64,000 bases of DNA from Lysobacter sp. TY2-98 (GTDB lineage Bacteria; Pseudomonadota; Gammaproteobacteria; Xanthomonadales; Xanthomonadaceae): NCBI RefSeq assembly GCF_003367355.1, contig NZ_CP031413.1, forward strand, positions 558,001 through 622,000, in the 5' to 3' direction. Every line of letters starts with the position of its first letter. Position 1 is the stretch's first letter. The notes under the pieces were generated by a model. That model saw only the letters and a program-made list of their open reading frames with translations, made no database searches and had not been told where the DNA came from. Below, one piece after another: positions 8,543 through 19,749 of the stretch. A program made the position numbers and the translations under genes.

Positions 8543-8627
8543 CAGTCCCTCCCGTTCTCGCGAAACAGGCGAGCCGTGCGGTCGCGGCCCGTCAAGGAAC
8601 CGGAAGGCGCTCAGGCGTCTCTGCGCG

Positions 8628-9305
8628 TCACTGCGTGCTGCGGGACGCGTCGGCGACCGCGCCACGCACCAGCCGCCCGGAGCGCGCGTCCAGCGACGCG
8701 GCGTGCCCCGTGGTGTCCAGCAGCTGGAACGGTACGCCGCCGGTCTTGAGCTCGTACGGGCTGAACCAGCTCATGGCGCTGGACGGCGTCGACGCCCCGA
8801 CCGCGATCACGCGCTCGGGGAATCCCGCACGACGCAGCACGTCGTCGGTCTGGCGATCGTTGTGCGCCATCAGCTTCTGCCGGACGACGTCGGGCAGGGC
8901 GAGGGACGGATCGAGCGCGCTGCGGTGCAGGCCCAGGCCCGAGTCGAACGTCATCTCGCGCGTATTCGCGGCCGCCCACATCAATGCGCACGCGCTCGCG
9001 CAGCGACCGGACACGCGGACCGCGAGCCCGCGCCTGTTCGCCAGCTCGGCGACGCGCAGCGCCTGTGCGCGCATGCCGCCCGGGCCGTTCACGATCAGCC
9101 GCTGTGTGTCCGGATTGCGATCGAGCGCCGCGCGGATGTCGCTCTCGAACCGATTGCCGATGACGCCGGTGACGAGCAGTGCGTGCTGCGCTGGCACGAC
9201 CTGCACCGTCGCGTTGTCGTCATCGACATCCGGTGCACCGGCCGCGCGCGAGGCGCCTGCGGCCAACAGAAAGGCGAGGTTCGCCGCGACAAGAAAACGC
9301 TTCAC
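8628..9305 (-). CDS. Periplasmic ClpP/crotonase-fold protein (COG3904-like)
   Basis: The 225-residue protein begins at GTG 9305 with a signal peptide (MKRFLVAANLAFLLAAGASRA). The body looks like the COG3904 family of exported ClpP-like proteins: GVIGNRFESDIRAAL, LIVNGPGGMRAQALR and GRCASACALMW. In the last of these, S-A-C stands where ClpP-type enzymes have the catalytic Ser region. A long in-frame extension upstream of the GTG has atypical composition and was not included. Substrate and role are unknown; it lies between metF and ahcY but shares no obvious function with them. Confidence 0.72.
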   Translation of the reverse strand: MKRFLVAANLAFLLAAGASRAAGAPDVDDDNATVQVVPAQHALLVTGVIGNRFESDIRAALDRNPDTQRLIVNGPGGMRAQALRVAELANRRGLAVRVSGRCASACALMWAAANTREMTFDSGLGLHRSALDPSLALPDVVRQKLMAHNDRQTDDVLRRAGFPERVIAVGASTPSSAMSWFSPYELKTGGVPFQLLDTTGHAASLDARSGRLVRGAVADASRSTQ

Positions 9306-9536
9306 GAGTGCACATTCGATTCCGGATCCCCGGGTCCATCGTCGCGCAACGGTGTACGCACTCCGTGCCGTTCGTCGCGGAATCATTTCGAATTCGGCAA
9401 CTGAATGTGCGCACGTCCGCAGTTTCACGCTAGTGGTTCACGCGCTTCTCACGCCGGCCGTGTTGCGGAAGACCCGCGCATGGCCTGCTTGCTCCACGCC
9501 ACGCAATTCAAGCGGCTGCGACGCCCAATGCGCGGA

Positions 9537-9564
9537 AAGAAAACGGGCGCCGAAGCGCCCGTTT
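9537..9564 (-). terminator. Terminator of ahcY
   Basis: Stem AAACGGGCGC/GCGCCCGTTT (9541-9550 with 9555-9564). On the minus strand it is followed by TTTTCTTT. It lies 27 nt after the ahcY stop. Confidence 0.88.
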
Positions 9565-9590
9565 CCCCGTATCGCGATACCGCCGCTTGA

Positions 9591-11021
<1,431 letters not shown>

Positions 11022-11063
11022 GGATTGCTCCGTTCAGGAGTCCGGAAAGGACTCGCGTCAAAC

Positions 11064-11147
11064 GGGCGCCGTTACAGGAAAACCGTGCCGAGCCTGATTC
11101 CGAAAACACACGCCGGTCGGCGGTCGGACTTGCAGCGCCCCTCGGCA
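11064..11147 (-). promoter_or_regulatory. SAH riboswitch controlling ahcY
   Basis: Read on the minus strand, the leader has P1 TGCCGAG/CTCGGCA (11147-11141 with 11092-11086) and the hallmark core GAGGGGCGCTGCAA. CAGGCTCGG follows, then AACGGCGCCC. GGCGCCC (11070-11064) can pair with GGGCGCT of the core as the H-type pseudoknot known from this class. The ATG lies 42 nt downstream and an SD-like GGAG sits between. The class switches ahcY on when SAH accumulates. A TAGAAT box (complement of 11158-11163) places a likely transcription start right at P1. Confidence 0.93.
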
Positions 11148-11157
11148 GGGCCCGGGC

Positions 11158-11163
11158 ATTCTA
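11158..11163 (-). promoter_or_regulatory. Probable -10 element of ahcY
   Basis: TAGAAT on the minus strand, about 11 nt before the first paired base of the SAH riboswitch. The same hexamer lies upstream of metF. No good -35 box is visible in the GC-rich upstream stretch. Confidence 0.45.
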
Positions 11164-11298
11164 TCGCGTCGCGGCCGGCCGCACCCGGCCGACGCCCCAA
11201 CGCCGGCGGCAGCCCTTGAACGGAGCGGCGTGCGAAGCGGCTGTTTCGACGTGAAGCGAAGAAAGGCCGGCGCCGTTCGCTTCAAGCCCGCTGTGGAC

Positions 11299-12906
11299 TC
11301 ACCAGTCGGTCGGCCGGTAATCCTTGAGGAACTGCCCCCACACGTGCTCGCCCGTTTTGATGCCGTGGATGATCGGATCGACGATCCGCGCGGCGCCGTC
11401 GACGATGTCGAGCGGCGGATGAAACCGCTCATCCACGACCTTGCGCGCCGCGATCTCCACCGGATCCTCGTCCGTCACCCAGCCGGTGTCGACGGAATTC
11501 ATGTGGATGCCGTCGACCTGGTAATCGGCCGCCGACGTGCGCGTCATCATGTTCAGCGCGGCCTTCGCCATGTTGGTGTGCGGATGACGCGTCGTCTTGA
11601 AGTTGCGATAGAACTGCCCTTCGACCGCCGACACGTTGACGATGTGTTTGTCGCGTCCCGGCGTGCGCAACATCAGCGGCTTCAGGCGCGCATTGATGAT
11701 GAACGGCGCGACCGCGTTGACGAGCTGCGTTTCCAGTAGCTCGACCGCCGGCACCTCGTGCATGAGCAGTCGCCACGAGTTGCGACCGCGCAGGTCGACC
11801 TGCTGCAGATCCTTGTCGAGCTGGCCTTCGGGGAAGAGATGCTTCTGCCCGAGCAGTTCGTCGGCGAGCAGCGGCACCTGCGACAGTTCCGCGGCGCGCG
11901 TCAGACCCGCGGCGTTGTGCAGCGCGCTTGCGTCCGGTGACATCAGCGACTGTCCGACATCGCCCTCCGGCAGCATCGTATAGCTGCGCAGCCCTTCGTA
12001 ACGTCCGACGAGGCGACGGATTTCCTCCGGCGCGTCGTGCAGCGCCGCGGTTTCGCCTTCCATCATGTGCGCATAGAAGCCCGGTGGGCGACGCACCGTC
12101 TGACAGGCGTTGTTGATGATGAAGTCGAGCTGATCATGCGTGCGGAGCATCTCGCTGCAGAACGCTTCGACGCTCGGTGTGTGGCGCAGATCAAGCCCGA
12201 AGATCTCGAGGCGATCGCTCCACTCTGCGAAGTCGGGCTCCTGCGCATAACGCATCGCGGAGTCGCGCGGAAACCGCGTCGTCACGATCAGTCGCGCACC
12301 CGCGCGCAGCAGCTTGATGCCGGCCTGATAACCGATCTTGACGCGGCCGCCCGTCAGTAGCGCGACTCGGCCGCGCAAATCCGCGAGTTCGCCGCGCTTG
12401 AAGAAGTTGAAGTCCGCACACGGCGGGCAGAGCTGATCGTAGAAATGGTGGACCTGCGTGTACTTCTGCTTGCAGACGTAGCAGGTCAGCACTTCGGGCG
12501 ATTCGCGCCCGGGCGAATCCACATGCATCGCCGGCGATTCAAGCGCCATGCGATCGGGGCCGCGCGGCGGCAGGTAGTTCGGTGTCGTGAACACGGGCTT
12601 GCGGCGGAGCTCGCGGATGCCCGTGCTGTCGAGCAGCGCTTCGGTGCGACGCACGTTTTCGGCGTTGCGCTCGCGCTCGCGATTTTTCTGGCGCTCCTTG
12701 CGTGCCTTGCGGTCGGGATGGAACGCCGCGGCGATCGCAGCGTGGAGTCGCGCGCGATCATCGGCGGGCACGGCGTCGAGCACGGTGCGGTCGGTCGCGA
12801 CCTGCGCCAGCAGGGCGGTCGCGTCGCGGATGCGATCGACCAGGTCGTCGGCGGACGCGGCGCGGGTGTCCGTCGCGTCGGCGCCGGTGGAGTTCGATGA
12901 AGTCAT
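11299..12906 (-). CDS. Zinc-ribbon plus SDR-like oxidoreductase, catalytic Tyr apparently missing
   Basis: This 535-residue protein has an Arg/Glu-rich N-terminus (about residues 60-90). A putative zinc-binding segment follows: CYVCKQKY, then CPPCADFNFFKR. From about residue 170 there is a Rossmann domain starting RVALLTGGRVKIGYQ (TGGxxxIG) with the NNA motif FIINNACQTV. At the usual YxxxK site the sequence is HTNMAKAALNM, so the Lys is present but the Tyr position is Thr. A fold role or altered chemistry is possible. It sits between ahcY and metK on the same strand; the link to SAM metabolism is unproven. Confidence 0.8.
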   Translation of the reverse strand: MTSSNSTGADATDTRAASADDLVDRIRDATALLAQVATDRTVLDAVPADDRARLHAAIAAAFHPDRKARKERQKNRERERNAENVRRTEALLDSTGIRELRRKPVFTTPNYLPPRGPDRMALESPAMHVDSPGRESPEVLTCYVCKQKYTQVHHFYDQLCPPCADFNFFKRGELADLRGRVALLTGGRVKIGYQAGIKLLRAGARLIVTTRFPRDSAMRYAQEPDFAEWSDRLEIFGLDLRHTPSVEAFCSEMLRTHDQLDFIINNACQTVRRPPGFYAHMMEGETAALHDAPEEIRRLVGRYEGLRSYTMLPEGDVGQSLMSPDASALHNAAGLTRAAELSQVPLLADELLGQKHLFPEGQLDKDLQQVDLRGRNSWRLLMHEVPAVELLETQLVNAVAPFIINARLKPLMLRTPGRDKHIVNVSAVEGQFYRNFKTTRHPHTNMAKAALNMMTRTSAADYQVDGIHMNSVDTGWVTDEDPVEIAARKVVDERFHPPLDIVDGAARIVDPIIHGIKTGEHVWGQFLKDYRPTDW

Positions 12907-13073
12907 GAGATGCCGGGGAAGCGGCCGAAGCGGTGATCGCGCGTCGGCTGGAATGGGCCGAACGCGAGGCGGGATTATCCGATAACGCGATGGGTCGCGG
13001 ATCCGGTAGCGCCCGCGGTTCCGTGAACGAACCGAATTCCGCGACTCGCAATGCGCCTCGGTTCGCCCGACCC

Positions 13074-13104
13074 CAAAACGAAACGGGCCGCTTTCGCGGC
13101 CCGT
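13074..13104 (-). terminator. Terminator of metK
   Basis: Stem ACGGGCCGC/GCGGCCCGT (13083-13091 with 13096-13104) with a 4-nt loop. On the minus strand it is followed by a T-rich tail (TTCGTTTT). It begins 24 nt after the metK stop. Confidence 0.85.
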
Positions 13105-13127
13105 CCGTCACGCAATGTCGCCGCGGC

Positions 13128-14339
<1,212 letters not shown>

Positions 14340-14359
14340 CGGCTTATATCCCTGTATTC

Positions 14360-14368
14360 GGATAGAAA
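14360..14368 (-). promoter_or_regulatory. Possible regulator half-site in the metK leader
   Basis: GGATAGAAA at 14360-14368 is identical to one arm of the metF inverted repeat (8534-8542). The second arm is poor here (TATATC at 14345-14350, with a longer spacer). It lies about 20-30 nt before the metK start codon. It may bind the same regulator; the match is short and could be chance. Confidence 0.35.
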
Positions 14369-14449
14369 GATGGCCGTGCATGATACAGCCTCGGGGCCAG
14401 CCGCGCATTCTGCGCCGGGCCGCGGAAGCGCGGGGTCAACGGGGGTTCA

Positions 14450-15280
14450 TCAGAACACGGTCGCCCGCGCCTGCAGGAACGAATAGAAGAACACCGCGTT
14501 CGGATCGTTCTGCACCTGGTGCATCTCCCGCCGCATCGCGTCGACGATGTCCGGCGTGACCGCGCCGGCTTCGAGCAGGTTGTCGGCCGCCGACAGCAGC
14601 AGCTCCTCCCAGAAGGCGATCATGACCTTGCGACGCGCCGGCTCGCGGTTGTCGAAATAGAACGTCTTCACTTCGGTCGACACGTCGCGGTAGCCGCCGG
14701 CGAGCAGCAGGTTGCCGAGCTTCGCGCCCACGAACGGGTCGCCACCGTGTTCGTGCTGGAAGTCGTTGAACGCCATCCAGTAGCGCCAGACGTTCGGCGA
14801 ATACGGGTCGAGGAAGAACGAGGAATTCATCACCTCGGTGATGTAGACCGGCGAGCCCGGGTTGAGCACGCGGCGCACCTCGTTGAGCACGCGGGCAGGC
14901 GAGGGCACGTGTTCGAGCACCCAGCACAGGAAGGCGGCGTCGAAGCTGCGTGGCTCGAAGGGCAGGTCGGTGGCGTCGGCCTGCTTCAGCTCGTAGCGGC
15001 CGCCGAGCCATGGCTTGCCACCGAGATGCTCACGCGCCGCGGCGAGCTGGGGTTCGCTCAGGTCGACGCACGTGACGTGCAGGTCGGGAAAGCGTCGCAG
15101 CAGGATCTCGGTCTGCGCACCGACGCCGCTGCCGACCTCGAGCAGGCGACGCGCGCCGCTGTAGTCGATCGTCGTGAAGATCGTCGACTCGGCGAGCCGC
15201 GCCTGCTTGAGTAGGCGAGCCTGCTCGGTGCGCGAAAAGCCGTGAAGGTAGACGTGGTCGGTGTCGTCGGTGTCGGTCAT
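14450..15280 (-). CDS. Class I SAM-dependent methyltransferase
   Basis: The 276-residue protein has a Rossmann-like methyltransferase domain: motif I RLLEVGSGVGAQTEILL at about residue 46, VTCVDLSEPQL, and FDAAFLCWVLEHVPSP. The C-terminal half is helical with no known substrate signature. Size and motifs fit the UbiE/Methyltransf_11 superfamily. It is downstream of dusB on the same strand with a 123-nt gap and may be expressed separately. The target could be a small molecule or cofactor precursor; it is not identified. Confidence 0.85.
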   Translation of the reverse strand: MTDTDDTDHVYLHGFSRTEQARLLKQARLAESTIFTTIDYSGARRLLEVGSGVGAQTEILLRRFPDLHVTCVDLSEPQLAAAREHLGGKPWLGGRYELKQADATDLPFEPRSFDAAFLCWVLEHVPSPARVLNEVRRVLNPGSPVYITEVMNSSFFLDPYSPNVWRYWMAFNDFQHEHGGDPFVGAKLGNLLLAGGYRDVSTEVKTFYFDNREPARRKVMIAFWEELLLSAADNLLEAGAVTPDIVDAMRREMHQVQNDPNAVFFYSFLQARATVF

Positions 15281-15403
15281 CGTGGGCCTCCGTGCGCCAC
15301 ATCATGGACGCGCCGCGCTAAGCGTCCGTGACATCGACGGGTGGGGGGCGGCTTCGTCTGGAACACGATGTCGCGGAAGCGACACTGGAACGCCGCACTG
15401 CGC

Positions 15404-16396
15404 TCAGGCGGCGAGTTCGAGCGGCGCGCCGGCGATCAGGGCGTCGAAATAGTCGCGGGTGAGGCGCAACTGCGCGTCGGCGGTCTCCGCCCGGTTTACG
15501 ACTGCGCGGAACGCCGCGTTCTCCGGGCGGTCCTTCGCGTACCAGCCCAGGTGCTTGCGCGCGATGCGGACGCCGGAGACTTCGCCGTAGAACGCGTGCA
15601 GCGCCTCGAGGTGGCCGAGCAGGACGTCGCGCACCTCCTCGAGCGAGGGCGGCGCGAGCTCTTCGCCCGTCGCGAGGAAATGAGCGACCTCGCGGAAGAT
15701 CCAAGGCCGGCCCTGCGCGGCGCGCCCGATCATGACCGCATTGCAGCCGGTGCGCGCCAGGACGTCGGCCGCCTTGCGCGGCGAGTCGACGTCGCCGTTC
15801 GCAACCACCGGAATCGACAGCGCCGCCTTGACCATCGCGATCGTGTCGTACTCGGCGAACCCGGTGTACTGCTGGTCGCGCGTGCGGCCGTGGATCGCGA
15901 GCGATGCGATGCCGGCGGATTCCGCGATACGCGCGATGGTCAGTGCGTTCTTGGCATCGGCGGCCCAGCCCGTGCGGATCTTCAGTGTGACCGGCACGTC
16001 CACCGCTTTGACGACCGCATCCAGAATGCGGCCCACGAGCGCCTCGTCACGCATCAGCGCCGAGCCCGCCCAGGCGTTGCAGACCTTCTTCGCCGGGCAG
16101 CCCATGTTGATGTCGATGATCTGCGCGCCGTGTTCGACGTTGTGGCGCGCCGCGTCGGCCATCACCTCCGGGATCGTGCCGGCGATCTGCACGCTGATGG
16201 GCGCCGGCTCATCGACGTGATCCATGCGATGGCGCGACTTTGCCGTCGTCCAGAAGCGGGGATCCGACGTAGTCATTTCCGACACGCACAGGCCCGCGCC
16301 CAGCTGCTTGCAGAGCAGCCGGAACGGTTTGTCGGTAACGCCCGCCATGGGCGCGAGGATCACGCGGGGCGCGATCCCGTAGGGGCCGATGCGCAT
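15404..16396 (-). CDS. dusB: tRNA-dihydrouridine synthase DusB
   Basis: The 330-residue FMN enzyme reduces specific uridines in the tRNA D-loop. It begins IGPYGIAPRVILAPMAGVTDKPFR. The active-site block NMGCPAKKVCNAWAGSAL contains the catalytic Cys. The FMN-phosphate part includes VVANGDVDSPRKAADVLA and GCNAVMIGRAAQGRPWIF. KKVCNxxAGSAL is typical of DusB rather than DusA or DusC. The usual partner fis is not next to it. The start is 21 nt downstream of the PfkB kinase stop, so it may be read from the upstream operon. Confidence 0.93.
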   Translation of the reverse strand: MRIGPYGIAPRVILAPMAGVTDKPFRLLCKQLGAGLCVSEMTTSDPRFWTTAKSRHRMDHVDEPAPISVQIAGTIPEVMADAARHNVEHGAQIIDINMGCPAKKVCNAWAGSALMRDEALVGRILDAVVKAVDVPVTLKIRTGWAADAKNALTIARIAESAGIASLAIHGRTRDQQYTGFAEYDTIAMVKAALSIPVVANGDVDSPRKAADVLARTGCNAVMIGRAAQGRPWIFREVAHFLATGEELAPPSLEEVRDVLLGHLEALHAFYGEVSGVRIARKHLGWYAKDRPENAAFRAVVNRAETADAQLRLTRDYFDALIAGAPLELAA

Positions 16397-16417
16397 GCGG
16401 CCATTCTACGCGGCGGG

Positions 16418-17398
16418 TCAGGACGGGGCGGTCGCGTCCGGGAAGCGGGCGTGAACGGCCTCCTTGGACGGCATCGCCGGCGCCGTGCCGGACGTTTCGG
16501 TCGACAGGCTCGCGTAGGCGATCGCGTAGCGCGCGTGCGCGGCGAGGGCGAGCGCTGGCCGCGTGGCGAGCGACGCAGCGAGTGCGCCGTTGAAGGCGTC
16601 GCCGGCGCCCGTGGTGTCGACCACGGCCACGCGTGGCGCGGGCAGGCGGTAGTGCGAGCTGTCGTCGCCCCGACGGACGACGTCCGCATGCGAAACGAAG
16701 ACGCCAGCCGCACCGAGAGTCACCACGACGGTGCCCGTCGGCAGCAGCGCACGGCAGAGGGCGTGAAGATCGGCGTCCGCGATGTCGACCAGCGACTTCG
16801 CATCGAGCTCGCGCGACAGGTGCGCGCGTACGAGTGCGGCGAATTCCGTTTCGTTCGGTGTGACGATGTCGCTTGCGGCGAGCAGCGATGCATCGACCTG
16901 CACGTTGGCCGGGGCGGGGTTCAGCACTGCGATCGCGTTGGCCGAGCGGGCGAAGGCGAACGCATCGATCGCCGCGGCCGTCGGGGTTTCGAGCTGTGCG
17001 AGAACCACGGCAGGCGCTTCGCCGGACAATGCCTCACGCACGTGCGCGGCGGTCAGACCATCGTTCGCGCCGCCCGCGACGGCAATGGAATTGCGCCCGT
17101 TCGCGTCGACGAAGATGCCGGCCGAACCGGTGGGGGCGTCGCTGCGCGCGTCGCGAAGATCGATGTCGTCGGCGACCGCCAGCGACCGCGCGTACGCGCC
17201 GCCGGCGTCGTCGCCAAGAGCACAGACGAAGCGAGTCGCGGCTCCCGAACGCGCGGCCGCAACCGCCTGGTTGAAGCCCTTGCCACCGGGTCCGCTCATG
17301 TAGCGCGCGGCCCGCGTTTCGCCGGGTGCGGGGAGTGCGTCGAGCATCCATACGTGGTCGACGTTGAAACTTCCGACCACCACGACCTTCGCCGTCAT
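16418..17398 (-). CDS. PfkB-family sugar kinase, ribokinase-like
   Basis: The 326-residue kinase shows the two PfkB signatures: GPGGKGFNQAVAAARSG near residue 40 and the anion-hole/catalytic-base motif VVDTTGAGDAFNGALAASL near residue 260. FNVDHVW at the start resembles ribokinase, but GGKGFNQ replaces the usual GGKGANQ. It overlaps the preceding ORF by 4 nt and is in a run with a NupG-like nucleoside transporter. Phosphorylation of ribose or a nucleoside during salvage is therefore plausible. Confidence 0.88.
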   Translation of the reverse strand: MTAKVVVVGSFNVDHVWMLDALPAPGETRAARYMSGPGGKGFNQAVAAARSGAATRFVCALGDDAGGAYARSLAVADDIDLRDARSDAPTGSAGIFVDANGRNSIAVAGGANDGLTAAHVREALSGEAPAVVLAQLETPTAAAIDAFAFARSANAIAVLNPAPANVQVDASLLAASDIVTPNETEFAALVRAHLSRELDAKSLVDIADADLHALCRALLPTGTVVVTLGAAGVFVSHADVVRRGDDSSHYRLPAPRVAVVDTTGAGDAFNGALAASLATRPALALAAHARYAIAYASLSTETSGTAPAMPSKEAVHARFPDATAPS

Positions 17399-17775
17399 AC
17401 GTCCTCCTGCAGGATCGTGCCCTGGTGATACACGGCGCGCCAGCCGTCGGTGTCACGTCGCCACAGCGTCATGCGCCGAGTCACGCGCGCGCCTTGGTGC
17501 AGCGTGTACGTCAGCAAATAGGTATCCGCGCCTAGCGCGCGGCATCGAAAACCTTCGCAGTGCCACTCGTCTTCATATCCGCCGCCGGCGTAGCGACGCT
17601 CGAGTTCGTCGAGAACGAACGCGCGGTCGTAGCGACGACCGGACGCGCCCGTTTCCCAGAAGTCCTCGACGATCATCCGCTCGAAGTCGGTACGCGAGGT
17701 ACCGAATTCGGTGCGATGAAACAACGGCTCGCGCGCGATCAGCGCGGCGAGCACGTCGTCAGGGGGCGTCGACAT
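17395..17775 (-). CDS. DUF4440/NTF2-like small protein
   Basis: The 126-residue protein begins at ATG 17775 (MSTPPDDVLAALIAREPLFH) and shows the DUF4440-like NTF2 fold pattern: FERMIVEDFWETGASGRRYDR, TYLLTYTLHQGARVTRRMTLWRR, and DGWRAVYHQGT. Its start overlaps the end of the transporter gene by 17 nt and its stop overlaps the kinase start, giving a tight three-gene operon. Such proteins are often small-ligand-binding or enzyme-like; no activity can be assigned. Confidence 0.82.
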   Translation of the reverse strand: MSTPPDDVLAALIAREPLFHRTEFGTSRTDFERMIVEDFWETGASGRRYDRAFVLDELERRYAGGGYEDEWHCEGFRCRALGADTYLLTYTLHQGARVTRRMTLWRRDTDGWRAVYHQGTILQEDV

Positions 17776-19039
17776 CCGCAGCGCCATGCGCGACAACGCG
17801 CGTTGCGACGGCGTTATGGCGGTGACGGAACAGTGGCACGAACAGGATCGCCATCGCGAGGGAATACAGCGCGAACGTCGTCCAGATGGCGTGCCAGTCC
17901 TTCGCACCGTTCGCGTCGGTGAAGAAGCGATCGATCATCCAGCCGCTGATCGAGCTGCCGAGCACGGCACCAATACCGTTCGTCATCAGCATGAAGAGAC
18001 CCTGCGCCGACGCACGGATGCGCGGGTCGCTCTGCTGTTCGACGAACAGCGAACCGGAGATGTTGAAGAAGTCGAAAGCCATGCCGTAGACGATGCAGCT
18101 CAGCACGATCATCCACAGACCCGGGCCCGGGTCACCGTAGGCGAACAGGCCGAAGCGCAGGAACCAGGCGATCATCGAGATCGTCATCACCGTCTTGATG
18201 CCGAAGCGCTTCAGGAAGAACGGGATGGTGAGGATGAAGAGCGTTTCGGAGATCTGCGAGATCGAGACGATCACCGCCGCGTGGCGCACGCCGAACGAGT
18301 CCTTGAACTGCGGCAGCGCTTCGAAGTCCTTGAGGAACGTCACTCCGTACGCGTTGGTGAGCTGCAGTGCGGCACCGAGCAGCATCGCGAAGACGAAGAA
18401 CACCGCCATGTTGCGGTCGCGGAACAGGCGGAAGGAGGTCAGGCCGAGCGCGTCGATCAGCGAACGGCTCTCGTCACGACCGAGGCGCGGCGGCGCGGCG
18501 GGCAGGGTGAACCCGTAGACGCCGAGCAGGAATGAGCCGGCGGCGGCGACGTAGAACTGGTTCGCGGACGACTCGAAGCCCAACCAGCTCGTCGTCCACG
18601 TCGCCGCGATGAAGCCGATCGTGCCCCACACGCGGATCGGCGGGTAGTCGCGCACGACGTCCATGCCCTGCTGCTTCAGCGCGTTGTACGCGACCGCGAT
18701 CGCGAGCGAGATGGTCGGCATGTAGCAGAGCATCGTCGCGAGGATCAGGACGTAGAACTGGTCGGGATTGGCTGCGCGCGGCAGCATGCAGAGGAAGACA
18801 CCGCCGAGGATATGCAGCGCGCCGTAGAGACGCTCGGCATTGATCCAGCGGTCGGCGACGATGCCCATCAGCGACGGCATGAACAGCGCCGAGATGCCCA
18901 TCGTCGAAAAGATCTGGCCGAAGCTGGTGCCCGACCACTGGCGGTTCTGGAACCAGTAGGCCCCGACCGTGAGCAGCCACGCCCCCCAGACGAAGAACTG
19001 GAGGAAGTTCATCAGCGTGAGGCGGAGCTTGAGGTTCAC
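17759..19039 (-). CDS. nupG: NupG-family nucleoside:H+ symporter (MFS)
   Basis: The 426-residue protein has about 12 predicted membrane helices and the hallmarks of the NupG/XapB family: LKLRLTLMNFLQFFVWGAWL at the N-terminus, FMPSLMGIVADRWINAERL, and SDPRIRASAQGLFMLMTNGIGA. It imports nucleosides across the inner membrane. As first gene of a run with DUF4440 and the PfkB kinase it suggests uptake followed by phosphorylation of the sugar or nucleoside. The gene symbol is by family; the exact substrate is not determined. Confidence 0.88.
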   Translation of the reverse strand: MNLKLRLTLMNFLQFFVWGAWLLTVGAYWFQNRQWSGTSFGQIFSTMGISALFMPSLMGIVADRWINAERLYGALHILGGVFLCMLPRAANPDQFYVLILATMLCYMPTISLAIAVAYNALKQQGMDVVRDYPPIRVWGTIGFIAATWTTSWLGFESSANQFYVAAAGSFLLGVYGFTLPAAPPRLGRDESRSLIDALGLTSFRLFRDRNMAVFFVFAMLLGAALQLTNAYGVTFLKDFEALPQFKDSFGVRHAAVIVSISQISETLFILTIPFFLKRFGIKTVMTISMIAWFLRFGLFAYGDPGPGLWMIVLSCIVYGMAFDFFNISGSLFVEQQSDPRIRASAQGLFMLMTNGIGAVLGSSISGWMIDRFFTDANGAKDWHAIWTTFALYSLAMAILFVPLFRHRHNAVATRVVAHGAADVDAP

Positions 19040-19076
19040 GGGCGGTCTCGGCGTACGAAGTCGCCGCAGCGTAGAG

Positions 19077-19106
19077 GCAAAAGCGGCCGTGGTGAAGCCG
19101 GCCGCT
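19077..19106 (-). terminator. Terminator of the GDT1-type transporter gene
   Basis: Stem AGCGGCCG/CGGCCGCT (19082-19089 with 19099-19106). On the minus strand it is followed by TTTTGCC, a short T tail. It begins 16 nt after the stop at 19122. Confidence 0.6.
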
Positions 19107-19121
19107 CAGCCGGGAACCTGA

Positions 19122-19685
19122 CTAGCCGATCCCGCGGACCAACGCCCAGATGCCCAATGCCGCGAACACGGCGGCCGCGGTGAGGCGCGCGGCCTTCAGC
19201 GGCAGGCGATCGGCGAAGCGCGCGCCGAGCAGCACCACCGGCACGTTCGCCAACAGCATGCCGAGCGTCGTGCCCGTCACCACCGGCACGAAATCGTGGA
19301 AACGCGCGGCAAGCAGGACGGTGGCCACCTGCGTCTTGTCGCCGATCTCGGCGAGGAAAAAGGCGATCGTGGTCGCCGCCAGCGCGCCGTACCTGGAGAG
19401 CCTGTCGTCGCCCTCGTCGAGCGTGTCCGGCTTGAGCGTCCACAGGGCGACTGCGATGAAGCTGCCGGCGACGATCCAGCGCAGCACGTCGGGCGTCAGC
19501 AGTGTCGACAGCCAGTCGCCCAGCGCGGCGGCGAGCGCGTGATTCAGGACGGTCGCGATGACGATGCCGGCGACGATCGGCCACGGGCGCCGGTAGCGCG
19601 CGGCAAGCATGAGGGCGAGGAGCTGCGTCTTGTCGCCGATTTCGGCGAGCGCGACCGTACCGGTCGAAACGAGGAGTGCGTTCAA
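19122..19685 (-). CDS. GDT1/UPF0016 (TMEM165-type) Mn2+ exporter
   Basis: The 187-residue membrane protein has two copies of the defining motif: ALAEIGDKTQLLALMLAARYR near residue 11 and FLAEIGDKTQVATVLLAARF in the second half. Each repeat has about three helices, as in the family of Ca2+/Mn2+ transporters; bacterial members export Mn2+. TTG 19685 is chosen as start because it gives the family N-terminus (LNALLVSTGTVALAEIGDKTQ) and normal length. A longer reading frame would run through the riboswitch aptamer. Manganese control is directly supported by the yybP-ykoY element upstream. Confidence 0.93.
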   Translation of the reverse strand: MNALLVSTGTVALAEIGDKTQLLALMLAARYRRPWPIVAGIVIATVLNHALAAALGDWLSTLLTPDVLRWIVAGSFIAVALWTLKPDTLDEGDDRLSRYGALAATTIAFFLAEIGDKTQVATVLLAARFHDFVPVVTGTTLGMLLANVPVVLLGARFADRLPLKAARLTAAAVFAALGIWALVRGIG

Positions 19686-19749
19686 GGCGGGGTTCCGAAT
19701 GCGCCGGGCATGCACGAAGGCGAGGCACGGCCCGGCAGGACGCGCATCG

